DNA of 64,000 bases, taken from positions 6,375,415-6,439,414 of the forward strand of contig OZ025870.1 of assembly GCA_964019415.1 (NCBI GenBank), in the 5' to 3' direction. Below are positions 1 through 16,955 of the stretch, one piece after another. The DNA comes from Ianthella basta (lineage: Eukaryota > Porifera > Demospongiae > Verongiida > Ianthellidae). Every line of letters begins with the position of its first letter. Position 1 is the stretch's first letter. The notes beneath the pieces were generated by a model. The model saw only the letters and a list, made by a program, of their open reading frames with translations, was not told the origin of the DNA and did no database searches. The translations under genes were made by a program, and so were the position numbers.

Positions 1-478
1 TCCATTGCAACTCTCTGAAAGGGTAGTGGTACCAAAGGCATTGGCACCATCTCAGCACGAGCAGGTCGCCGAGGCTGGCTCTTCTGACATACCTCGCAGG
101 ACTTGCAGTATCTGGCTACCTCCGAAAAGATTCCTGGCCAGTAGTAGCGCTGGAGGATTCGATCCTTGGTCTTTGTGATTCCAAGGTGTCCGGCCATTGG
201 CACATCATGGGCCAGATGCAACACTACCAGCCGGCACTGTTTGGGTAGTACCAGTTGCTCACAGGCCTTGGCTAGCCCCGCTGACCCTTTTGGCTGCCAG
301 TGTCTGTACAGGAGTCCCTCCTGTTGGTAAAAGTAAACTCGTTCCTCTGCTGGCCCCTCAATGACCAGGCCACGGGCTTTCTCTAGGGTGGGGTCACTTT
401 GCTGCCAAGCTCTCAACTCCACTGCAGTGGCTGGCAGCCCTTGTTCACCCCCTTCCTGTACTTTGTCCTCTGTACCTG
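1..478 (-). CDS. Integrase N-terminal part of Gmr1-like element (partial)
   Basis: The minus-strand frame open through this stretch encodes a linker, then a typical retroelement integrase HHCC zinc-binding domain: His in LHLAHDVPMAGH, then RYYWPGIFSEVARYCKSCEVC with the CxxC pair, followed by QKSQPRR. It ends at PFQRVAM, which in this family directly precedes the first catalytic Asp of the integrase core, so the core lies outside the window. The frame is offset from the upstream protease frame. The two are separated by a run of nine G at 501-509 (plus strand), so a homopolymer indel is the likely cause of the break. Confidence 0.7.
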
Positions 479-1130
479 TCACCTCTGACTCTGACTCTGT
501 GGGGGGGGGTGTGACTCAGTGACCTCTGTGGGAACCCCAGGTGCCAATTTCTCACTATCAGCTGTTGTCTCCTCTGGGCTGGCTGACTCATCACTGGGTA
601 CATCCCCACTCAGCCCTTGGCTGTCCTCAGAGTTGGCAACATCTTGTTCAGCCTTTTTCTTGGCTGACCTGGTAACCACCATCAAACCTCTAGTGGGGCT
701 TTCCCTATCAACTGGGTCGTACAAATCCCGCCCCAGTAGCACAGCCACTGGTAGTTCTGGTGCTACCACCACCCGGGCCTGCTGCTGCCAAGTCCCCACC
801 TGTAGTTGTACCACCACTGTGGGGTATGACACTGTGTCACCGTGTACGCACACAACAGGCACCCGATCTGAACCGTTGACCTTTGATGATTCGATGAAGT
901 CGGCTGCTACCATGGTTCGATCAGACCCTGTATCCACAAGCATCTGTACTGATCTACCATCCAGCCGCCCCCGTCGTAGGTACTTATAACTCTGCTCATT
1001 CCAAGCAACCTCTTGGCAGCTCCCTCCATAAAGGGCTTTAGGTCTGGCAGGTGTGGAGGCCTCCTTCTTGTAGGGGCAGTTGTACATCATATGTCCAAAT
1101 CTGTTGCATTGGAAGCAGCGTTTTTCCCCT
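479..1130 (-). CDS. Nucleocapsid zinc knuckle and aspartic protease of Gmr1-like element
   Basis: The frame encodes one CCHC knuckle (CFQCNRFGHMMYNC, spacing C-x2-C-x4-H-x4-C) followed about 65 residues later by the retropepsin active-site motif MLVDTGSDRTM and the downstream hydrophobic-Gly motif AVLLGRDLYD. The open frame extends upstream to 1279, but the part before about 1130 overlaps gag in another frame and is unlikely to be used. It ends at a stop at 479 next to a C9 tract. The protein would be made as a fusion with Gag, either by frameshifting at 1121-1129 or in an ancestral unbroken frame. Confidence 0.72.
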
Positions 1131-2027
1131 CGGTTGGTTTGTCTGGTCACGCCCCTTCTGCTCTCCAGGGCCACTGGGCTCCACCCACCGGGATTCCTGC
1201 TTGTTGGCTCGTGGGGCTGTCCCCAAGGGAGTGGTCTCCTTCGCGCTCCCTTTTCCACCGTCTTCCCTGGCCAGGGCATAGGTGTCTGCCAGTTCAGCAG
1301 CCTCTGTCAACGACTTTGGCTCCTTCTCCTTAAGTGCAATTGCTAAGCCCTCAGGCACCCCTGCAATAAACTGCTCTAGAAGGATCATCTCTTCTACAGA
1401 GATCTCCCTATCCCTCTTCCACTTCGCGAAACGGTCTCTCAGCCGATCTGCCCACTCAGCATAAGATTCGTTGGACTTCTTGCGGTCCTGTCGAAACTGC
1501 TGTCTGTGGGTCTCGGCATTCACTTGGTATCGTCTCAAAATCGCTTGCTTGACTGCTTGGTAGTCGTTGGCGCTCTCTATTCCAAGGTTCGCGTAGGCCG
1601 CCATCGCCTTACCCGTTAGCAAGCCCGCGAGCTGCATTGCCCACACGTCCTCGGGCCAGTCGCGCTGCTTGGCAGTCCGTTCAAACATCTCTAGAAAGTG
1701 TTCGACATCGTCATCGACACTCAACTTCTGCAATGTGGGCTTAGGTAAACTCACCTTGGTCGTATCTTTACCTGCACCCGCCTCCGCCCTAGCGAGGATG
1801 TCAGTCATCTGGTCGCGATGTTTGGCCATCTCCGCCCGCTGTTGTTCGATGATCTCCATCAGGATCTGTCTCTGGGACTCCTGCTGATCTTTCATCAGCC
1901 GCTGCTGGTCCCTGAGAATCTCTACTAGTGTCGTTGCTGACACTCCGCCGTCCGTCTCTTCTCCCGTTACAACTGCGGTCGGCTCCTTTTCTCCCCGCTC
2001 TGAAGTCTTCTTAGTCTGCTTCGACAT
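1038..2027 (-). CDS. Gag capsid protein of Gmr1-like element
   Basis: Start chosen at the ATG giving MSKQTKKTSERG, 117 nt after the primer-binding site; 329 residues to the stop at 1038. The N-terminal third contains a Gln/Glu-rich coiled-coil-like stretch (DQQRLMKDQQESQRQ). The centre matches Ty3/gypsy capsid: FLEMFERTAKQRDWPEDVWA, LLTGKAMAAYANL, ILRRYQVNAETHRQQFR, LRDRFAKWKRD and LLEQFIAGVPEGLA. This is the segment related to SCAN domains. The last 25 or so residues overlap the knuckle frame and look out of frame relative to family expectation. It would assemble capsids and package element RNA in the cytoplasm. Confidence 0.75.
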   Translation of the reverse strand: MSKQTKKTSERGEKEPTAVVTGEETDGGVSATTLVEILRDQQRLMKDQQESQRQILMEIIEQQRAEMAKHRDQMTDILARAEAGAGKDTTKVSLPKPTLQKLSVDDDVEHFLEMFERTAKQRDWPEDVWAMQLAGLLTGKAMAAYANLGIESANDYQAVKQAILRRYQVNAETHRQQFRQDRKKSNESYAEWADRLRDRFAKWKRDREISVEEMILLEQFIAGVPEGLAIALKEKEPKSLTEAAELADTYALAREDGGKGSAKETTPLGTAPRANKQESRWVEPSGPGEQKGRDQTNQPRGKTLLPMQQIWTYDVQLPLQEGGLHTCQT

Positions 2028-2143
2028 CGTCGCTGCTCCCCGAGTCTCGGGTGAGTCCGCTGCTGCTCCTTCGTGACACTGAGTCGGGTCCTCCCGTACT
2101 GTACCTCCGCCGGTCCGAAACGTTCTGATCCAGGAACTGCAGG

Positions 2144-2161
2144 ATCCCACCGCTGCCACCA
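2144..2161 (-). promoter_or_regulatory. Primer-binding site, tRNA-Leu (AAG/UAG type)
   Basis: The minus strand reads TGGTGGCAGCGGTGGGAT two bases after the LTR terminus. It is complementary to the conserved 3' end of animal tRNA-Leu(AAG) including CCA (recalled, not aligned). It fixes the LTR boundary at 2164 and the orientation of the element. Confidence 0.75.
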
Positions 2162-2163
2162 AT

Positions 2164-2268
2164 TGTGACGTTTCGAGCGTAGTAGGGCGCGTTTCGATCT
2201 CGGGGCAAGGACGACAACAGGTCTCAACGTCAGAGATTCAATCACAACTGAACCACAGCACTACAAAG
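2164..2268 (-). repeat. 3' portion of the 5' LTR of the Gmr1-like element
   Basis: LTR sequence between the PBS side (LTR end CACA at 2164) and the insertion point of the MULE-like transposon. The last 8 bp, CTACAAAG (2261-2268), are the left copy of the transposon's target duplication. Confidence 0.7.
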
Positions 2269-2310
2269 GGTCGGGTATAATTTTCGGACCGCGTCGGACC
2301 GGACCGGACC
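2269..2310 (+). repeat. Left terminal inverted repeat of MULE-like transposon
   Basis: Identical over 42 bp to the reverse complement of 5310-5351. It contains tandem GGACC units that can pair with each other. Confidence 0.88.
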
Positions 2311-2636
2311 AATACATTAAATAGGACGGTCCGAAAAATGGCTGAATCGGTATAATAGTCGGACCGGTGGTATAAAATTCGGACCAAGAACAAGTCAATC
2401 AATATACATTCAGCCATTTGAACAAGAACGCTGTTCTTGCGCTAGCTGTACATGCGTATCAAATGCATGTAGGCACATGCATACCAAGAAGAAGTAAAAC
2501 TACATGTTATTGAAACTCTCCAACCGGAATTTCGCACTCGTGGTGGTGTAAACTGGGTTCCGCATAGTGATCGACTGCGATCTTGTGAAATAGGAGGTGA
2601 GAACTCAGTTTATTCATCTGCGCTTGCTTCGATTTG

Positions 2637-4819
2637 ATGATGGAAGATGCTGAGCCGCCTGAACCCGTTCCCTATCTGGAGATATCTCAAGAAATCTCTC
2701 CACTTGCTGCTCGCGACTACCTGCAAGCTAGAGACGAGGTCGCGCCTTTCGTGACTTCTCTGCCACCATTTCGTGCCCAGGGAAACACTGCTTTTTTGTA
2801 CTACAACCCAGAGAAAGAAGGTGTGTATACTTATGTTATGTTTCAGCCGTATGTACGTATCTCCCTACGTTAACTCATTATGAAAGTTATATTGTAAGTA
2901 TACATGCAACATATAGTATTAATTATATTTTCAGCAGTAAAATGTCAATGACATATTAATATCACACTGCAACCACACAGTGTTATATAGCTAGTAATGA
3001 AAAATGCAATTACTTAAAAACTAAAAGCAATCAGTCTAATACTGTCTGTTGGTCTTGCAGGAGACTGGAAGGCCGATGGCTATCGCTGGTACCAGAATGG
3101 ACGAAAACTCCTACCAAGCTCTGATCCAGTGGTAGAGAAGATCTACTACTTGCTGGTTGTGGAGGGCACCAATGCACCTATGAAGAGCAAGGAGTTCAGA
3201 AAGGTAGCATACCACCTTTACAACGATCCAAAGGGCACACAAGGGACACTTGTGCAGTATTTAGGTAAGGATGTCACATACAAGATACATACATACAATG
3301 ACATACATACATACATACATACATATAATACATTACATACATACGTATTGGTCAAGCTTAAAGATTTTATAATTATACTTCCATTTCCAGGGACTGTACC
3401 GGAAAGTGGCACACTGTTTCCTCATGGAAACAATAAGGTGGCCAGACCACACATTAGGACTGCTCCTAGTGTAATCAAAGAAGCTGGACAAGCCAGAACA
3501 GATCCGTCCCTACATTACAAAGAGAAGATTGCGGAGAGGGAGATACCACTCACACATGAGGCCACACTAAAACCAAGAAACCCAAGACAAGTGAAGAATG
3601 CGCAATCTGCTACACGGCAAGAGCAGCGTTATTCACATGATGACCTGTTCAATCTGGTGGAATTGGCACAGGATATAACAGGCTATATTCACCGCATGTT
3701 CCTGGTTCCTGAGCTAGGAGTGGTGCTTGCTCATAGATGGATGTTGCAAGAGCTTAGAGCTGTTCTGAGTGTCCCAGGAGCCCAACCTCAGCTACTTTCC
3801 TACGATACGACATACAACTTGGGAGATTTCTATGTGTCACCCATTCTGTTTCGACACACATTGTTTGAGCAAGCACCAGTAATGCCAGCTGCATTTCTCA
3901 TTCATGAGAAAAGGACACAGTTTGCTCATGAAATACTGATGACCTTCATGGCAGCCGAGATCCCAGAGATAGCCGGAACTCCCCTTGTCACGGATGGTGA
4001 AGATAACATTATCAAGGCCATCAACAAGTGCTTACCGGAAGTGCTGTCCCTGAGATGCTGGAACCACCTTCTGTCAGCAGCGAGGCACTGGCTCAAGAAG
4101 CATGGGGCAACCACTGCAGAGTGTAACGTATACACACAGGATATCAAGGAGCTGCTAATGTCACCCTCAGAAGATGACTACAGAGAAATGTATGCACTGG
4201 GTTTGCTTATCAAACAAATTTAGTGAGGATGGTGCGGTGGAGATTTTTGACACTGCTCCACCCAAGTCACAAAGGGTCCCTGCTTGCATTCAGAGGGCGA
4301 TTGCCACCATCATGAAGACAGGAGAAGATGAAATTCGAGTCAGGTTGGTGAATTAATTGAAATAGCTTATACTAAGTCTTGCCTTCAAATAATTTAATAT
4401 ATTTCAACACCTACAGGTTTGTCAATGTACAAAAGCAAACAGGGGCAAAGGATTGTGGATTGTTTGCGATTGCATTTGCCCTTAGCCTGGCAATGGATAT
4501 AGATCCCTGCAGCAGAGTATACAACCAAGGCTGCCTGCGACAAGAACTGATTGCAAGCATTGAGACAGGAGTGATGAAGCTCTTCAGCTCAAGAAATCAG
4601 AAAAGAAAATGGCGAGCTGGCAAGATCACACATGTGCCAGTTTACTGTAAATGCAGAGGAGTTGAAGAAGGGTTGATGATTGAGTGTGAAGGATGCAGTG
4701 AGTGGTTCCACCAGAAGTGTTGCAGTGTGCCAGACAAGTACTTTTCCAAGACTGAGGACTTGCAATGGACATGCATGGAGTGTCATGAAAAGTACATCAT
4801 ACATACTTTGTTGACCTAA
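2637..4819 (+). pseudogene. Transposon-encoded MULE transposase / ULP1 protease / PHD-finger protein, broken
   Basis: Exons supported by GT-AG junctions and frame: 2637-2820, 3061-3264, 3391-about 4200, (frame change) to 4343, 4417-4819. The N-terminal DWKADGYRWYQNG...VVEKIYYLL segment resembles a CG-1-like DNA-binding fold. Transposase follows: first catalytic Asp in LSYDTTYN, second in LVTDGEDNIIKA, then RCWNHL, the CxxH motif typical of Mutator-like transposases. The frame closes at 4223 before the third catalytic acidic residue. From 4174 another frame gives CMHWVCLSN (catalytic His), VEIFDT (Asp) and, in the last exon, QTGAKDCGLF (Gln, Cys) of a C48/ULP1 cysteine protease. A PHD finger ends the protein (CKCRGVEEGLMIECEGC...WFHQKCC...CMEC). 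The simplest reading is an internal deletion fusing the two domains out of frame, so this copy is non-autonomous. Confidence 0.75.
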
Positions 4820-5309
4820 TTTTCTTTCATTATGCTATATACAGTTTTTGTTGTTCTAATGCACTTTACTGTGAACTCACTCTAGAAAATGGCAAAGGTG
4901 GTCAAATTGTACTGTACCTGTCTCATGCTGAAGACTTGGGGTGACATGGTGCAGTGTGACATGTAGTTTTGGGTTAGGGTAAGCTACGTACAAACTAACA
5001 TAGCACAGCATAGGGTCTACTTATCTTAGCTAGCTATAATGGATAAAAGGATCCAGCACCCCTGCAATAGAATGCTAGCTATCGTGAACTAGATTACGAA
5101 TTTACGACGGTACAAATTAACATAGCATATTAAAACTATTGGCAAGGTCAACTTATCTTCGTTGTAGCCTTTCCACAAGCAGGTGCATCATGCCATGAAT
5201 CCTGATCCTCCTGCCTCCCGCCATGACCAGACACGTGGCCAGCTTTTCCTTCACTTTACTCGTGTGGTCACTGGTCCGTAAATTATACCGCTATACTATC
5301 GGACCGGAC

Positions 5310-5351
5310 GGTCCGGTCCGGTCCGACGCGGTCCGAAAATTATACCCGACC
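5310..5351 (-). repeat. Right terminal inverted repeat of MULE-like transposon
   Basis: Reverse complement of 2269-2310 over the full 42 bp. Followed directly by the right CTACAAAG target duplication. Confidence 0.88.
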
Positions 5352-5554
5352 CTACAAAGATCATTTAATTACAAGCATGCACAGGAAACAGGGCCAAACA
5401 TCAAAAGATAATACAAAGCATGCGACTCCATAATACAGCATCAATTATTAACAAACACAAACAAAGCAATACATACGCAGCACATAACTGACACACCAGA
5501 CACAGCTACAGCATTACAAGATACAGCATTACACACAAACACAACTTTGTCACA
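5352..5554 (-). repeat. 5' portion of the 5' LTR of the Gmr1-like element
   Basis: Continuation of the LTR interrupted at 2268. It starts TGTGACAAAG (minus strand, 5554), matching the GTCACA terminus at 2164 as an inverted end. ATTAC at 5555-5559 would be the 5-bp target duplication, but the partner copy lies outside the window. Confidence 0.6.
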
Positions 5555-5689
5555 ATTACCCTACTCTAGCAAACCAAGCTGGTCAAGTATTCTCTGTACC
5601 AGCTACGTCTGAATAGTTGAGCATGTTCAGCCAAGCAGGAAGATTTTGAGTCCACTGTGATGGCATAATTATGCTTTCGAAGAACTTCA

Positions 5690-5880
5690 GAACACTAACA
5701 AACTCCCACTTTTAGTAACTCGAAGTAATTGTAATTGCAATCATAATTGGCTTCAAGTAGTTGCAACGGGAATTAATTACTTGTCTTATTAGAGTAATGG
5801 TAATGGTAATTGTAATTTAAAATGGCCAAGTAATTGTAATTGTAATTAATTACCTGAAAGCAGTAATTACCACAACACTG
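5690..5880. repeat. hAT-like MITE fragment with TAATTGTAATT low complexity
   Basis: A long run of GTAATTGTAATT-type sequence ends in AGTAATTACCACAACACTG. Its reverse complement starts CAGTGTTGTGGTAATTACT, the usual look of hAT terminal repeats in animals. No matching left end was found, so it looks truncated. The remaining DNA from 5881 to 6313 shows no exon. The phrase CCATTTTTGTAGGGTG at about 5938 recurs near 46966, suggesting another dispersed repeat. Confidence 0.4.
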
Positions 5881-6295
5881 GTAGGGACCCTATAGTACTG
5901 AATTCAGGGAAATTAATACTGTTATCTGCGGCTCTTCCATTTTTGTAGGGTGACAAAGGGGAAAGCAATCATTGGTTTCCACTCAATAGGGCTTCAGCTT
6001 CCCTACCAAGTACACCAGTATTGGTGTAGTTGGTGGATTCGGCATAATATCCATTATATCATATTAATTCAAGTCAAATGTGAAGTCACACGTAATGTCA
6101 ATGATATATGCTATGTATCATGTCATGCCACATGACATTGAACTCAATAATTAGATTGATACAGGTAATATGGCTGTGCTAGTTACACAGGAAGGATTGT
6201 CTATCAGTTACAGGTCATGTCATAGAATCATAATAACTATGTAGGTCATGTGTTGGTGCATGCACGTCACATGTCATATCCTAGGTAGATCTCTA

Positions 6296-14593
<8,298 letters not shown>

Positions 14594-14596
14594 GTT

Positions 14597-14952
14597 ATGT
14601 GATCAATGGAGAATCGTGCATGAGCAGATCACAGCAGTGAGTGATGGAACACTCATCCCACAGAATTACTTTGAGCCAGTCAATAGAAGGTCACGAAAGG
14701 GGAGTGTTTGCCGTGGGGCATCGTAGCTCAGTAGCAGAGCACTGGTGCGTTAAGCCAGAGGCTTTGGGTTCGATTCCTGGCAGCGCCACCTTTCTTTTGT
14801 CCCCTACCGTTTCAAAGGTCTACAGACAGTAATGCCTCCGTATTCATGTCTACGGTTGGACATGATAACTACTAGGTCTTCGGACTGCAGGAGCCCTTCC
14901 ATCAGGCTCCTCACTGCTGTGATCTGCTCATGATTCTCCCCATTGATCACAT
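14597..14952. mobile_element. Inverted-repeat element enclosing a tRNA-like sequence
   Basis: The left arm (14597-14642) and right arm (14909-14952) are imperfect inverted repeats sharing GTGATCAATGG, GAGAATC and GAGCAGATCACAGCAGTGAG. Between them lies the tRNA-like sequence. To its right is a tail (GGTTGGACATGATA, GGTCTTCGGAC) that recurs in diverged form at about 40200-40300. This could be a tRNA-derived SINE with a fold-back tail, or a MITE that captured a tRNA-type promoter. Confidence 0.5.
14717..14788 (+). tRNA. tRNA-Asn(GTT)-like gene or SINE head, probably degenerate
   Basis: The A box TAGCTCAGTAGC and B box GGTTCGATTCC are intact. The D arm (GCTC/GAGC) and anticodon arm (CTGGT/GCCAG) pair, with loop GCGTTAA giving GTT in the anticodon position but C instead of U at position 33. 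The T stem pairs with three wobbles. The acceptor stem (GGCATCG/CAGCGCC) has two mismatches. TTTCTTTT follows at about 14791 as a pol III terminator. The defects argue against a working tRNA and for a tRNA-derived repeat or pseudogene. Confidence 0.45.
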
Positions 14953-15523
14953 GATGTCATTATAGGATGATGATGCCTATACTTTACATTCCAGAGTGTG
15001 CAAAGAAAAGGAGATCACCACAGTCTGATGAACCCACAATGGAGGAAGAGGGTGCTGTGAACAAGTCAGATGAGTGGAATAGACACTGCGCTATGTATGT
15101 GTGTATGTATGGTACACACCTGGTGTCTGTGGCATGCCGCAGAAAGCTATAGTGATTACATACTTACTACTGGGCATGCATTGTGTACATGTACTCAGTG
15201 TACGATTGTCATAACTAGTATACATGCATACCTCTACAGGCTGCACTGATACTCATGCGCCATAGATGAGTCAGTATACCAGGCCACCTGGCAATTGCAA
15301 CCTTCCATCCGTTGCAGGCTTACATCTTCTATTGTATAGCCTATAAAGATGATAGTGGACACTCATGTCATGCATATTGTTGCCATGCACAGACTTTGGT
15401 ATATAGATACAATATAGCACACAACGATGAGTGACACAGTGCATACATCTGAGTCCCACAGTGCCACAGCAACATGGCACTAATGACTATGCACACATAT
15501 CCACGTCACAATGAGTGAACCTG
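14953..15523. other. No gene seen
   Basis: AT-rich spacer without splice-supported exons or obvious repeats. Confidence 0.4.
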
Positions 15524-15534
15524 TACACACACAC

Positions 15535-15619
<85 letters not shown>

Positions 15620-15638
15620 CACACACACACACATACAC
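15524..15638. repeat. (CA)n microsatellite
   Basis: About 115 bp of CA repeats with rare CG/TA interruptions. Cysteine/valine or histidine/threonine frames here are artefacts. Confidence 0.95.
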
Positions 15639-16955
15639 ATAGTGAACAATTGTGGACTCCAGCAAGTGCTTAGCTGTGTATTGCTGGTGGCTCTAATATG
15701 TATGAGTATGTATTTGCCCATGCATGTACCAAGGATTCCTGTATGACTGTTTAACACATTGCAACCATATACAAATGAACCCACAACAATTGCAAATCAC
15801 AGGTATATACATAAACTCAACAGTACTCATGAAATACAGACTAACATGTGTTACATTCCTCTAAGCATTTGTCCAGCACTCAAGAAAATTCCCTAGCCTA
15901 ACATTCAGCTAGTAACACAACAAGAAATGTCAAGCGGATGTGGCAATGTCATATCTTATTATATACAACTACATCACCTATAGCCATACGTGTACAATGA
16001 TGGGGTTGGGGACAACAACTAAGTGAAACAACATGCGTTAGGTTGATCAGCAGTCGAAGGAATGGTGAACAAAGGATCAGAATTGTGACCAGTACCTATA
16101 CTGTGAGGAAAGGTTGCCCATAATAATATATTATTATGTACATTATACTAACTGTTAAAGTTAATGATGAGATCCTAACTTTGTCTTGATCTTCAAACGA
16201 TTGTGCTAGTATAGTTTGCACTACTAGTAGCAGCCTTCAACTGTTGCTGCAAACAAGCAAAGTTTTAGTAACGATTATGCTCACCTCTGAATTATGTGTA
16301 ACTAAACTATAATATAATTACAGTATAATTGCTTCCCTGCTATTCAGCTTACCATGTCAACTGAAACGAGTGTAAGATAAATCATAATTCATCATTGTAC
16401 AATAATCAAGAGATTCATCTTGCTTCACGCAGCAACTTCATCGTGGCTAATAGCTATCTAATCAGTATTTCTACTATGAAATTGCATTATATACTCTGAG
16501 TGTCACAAATGCATGCATTTCTAGTATATACAAGTGATTGAACAGACTGGGAAGATTCATGCACACATCATGCAACGAAGTTGCCAAAGAAGAGTGTTTG
16601 TATTTACAGAAAATAATTATCATAGATTGCATGAAAGTTGTCAACATTGGGTTATACAAAGATAGCTCATAAAACCATTATAATCAAACAATACATATAG
16701 TAACATACTTTAATGCAACATATAATGTGTGCGTGGCAGTGAACATGATGGGTTAATTTTAATGGTAATTTTTAGTGTACAAAAATTATCAAATTGTCAT
16801 GTAATACACAATATAGTATAATAATATGACTGTTATAAAAATGCTTACAATCATATAGTACTTGTACGTACGTATAACAGAAAGTTATTAGCTATACTGA
16901 AAAGATTTGATTTTAGAAAAGTAAGATGCAATCAAGGTACAGTCACTGTTCAGTA
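15639..16955. other. No gene seen; 3' flank of the COR-CARD gene
   Basis: AT-rich sequence. The part nearest 16956 is the likely 3' UTR and terminator region of the minus-strand gene. No clear AATAAA was singled out. Confidence 0.35.

Larger units (their letters stand above)
2269..5351 (+). mobile_element. MULE-like DNA transposon nested in an LTR
   Basis: The 3083-bp element has perfect 42-bp terminal inverted repeats (2269-2310 and 5310-5351) that start GGTCGGGTATAATTTTCGGA and are rich in GGACC/GGTCC. It is flanked by CTACAAAG at 2261-2268 and 5352-5359, an 8-bp target duplication (one terminal base is ambiguous). Subterminal copies of the GGTATAA...TTCGGACC motif occur inside both ends. 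It carries one intron-containing plus-strand gene (2637-4819) with a Mutator-type DDE fragment, a ULP1-type protease fragment and a PHD finger. Mutator-like elements make 8-11-bp duplications, consistent with what is seen. Confidence 0.8.
1..5554 (-). mobile_element. Gmr1-like Ty3/gypsy LTR retrotransposon, 3' part outside window, 5' LTR split by another transposon
   Basis: Read on the minus strand the order is LTR, primer-binding site, gag, zinc knuckle plus aspartic protease, then integrase zinc-binding domain running off the window start. The LTR begins TGTGACAAAG at 5554 and ends CGTCACA at 2164, so it has TGTGAC/GTCACA inverted ends and is about 300 bp once the nested 3.08-kb transposon is removed. 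No reverse transcriptase or RNase H lies between protease and integrase. That order (PR-INT before RT) is the hallmark of Gmr1-like elements, the lineage whose gag is considered the source of the vertebrate SCAN domain. The RT should lie before coordinate 1. Frame breaks in the gag-pol region make this copy probably inactive. Confidence 0.72.

Noticed and set aside
15480-15784. Cys/Val-rich reading frames over CA repeats (also near 37.1, 39.2, 50.7 and 61.3 kb)
   Set aside because: These are translations of microsatellites, not proteins.
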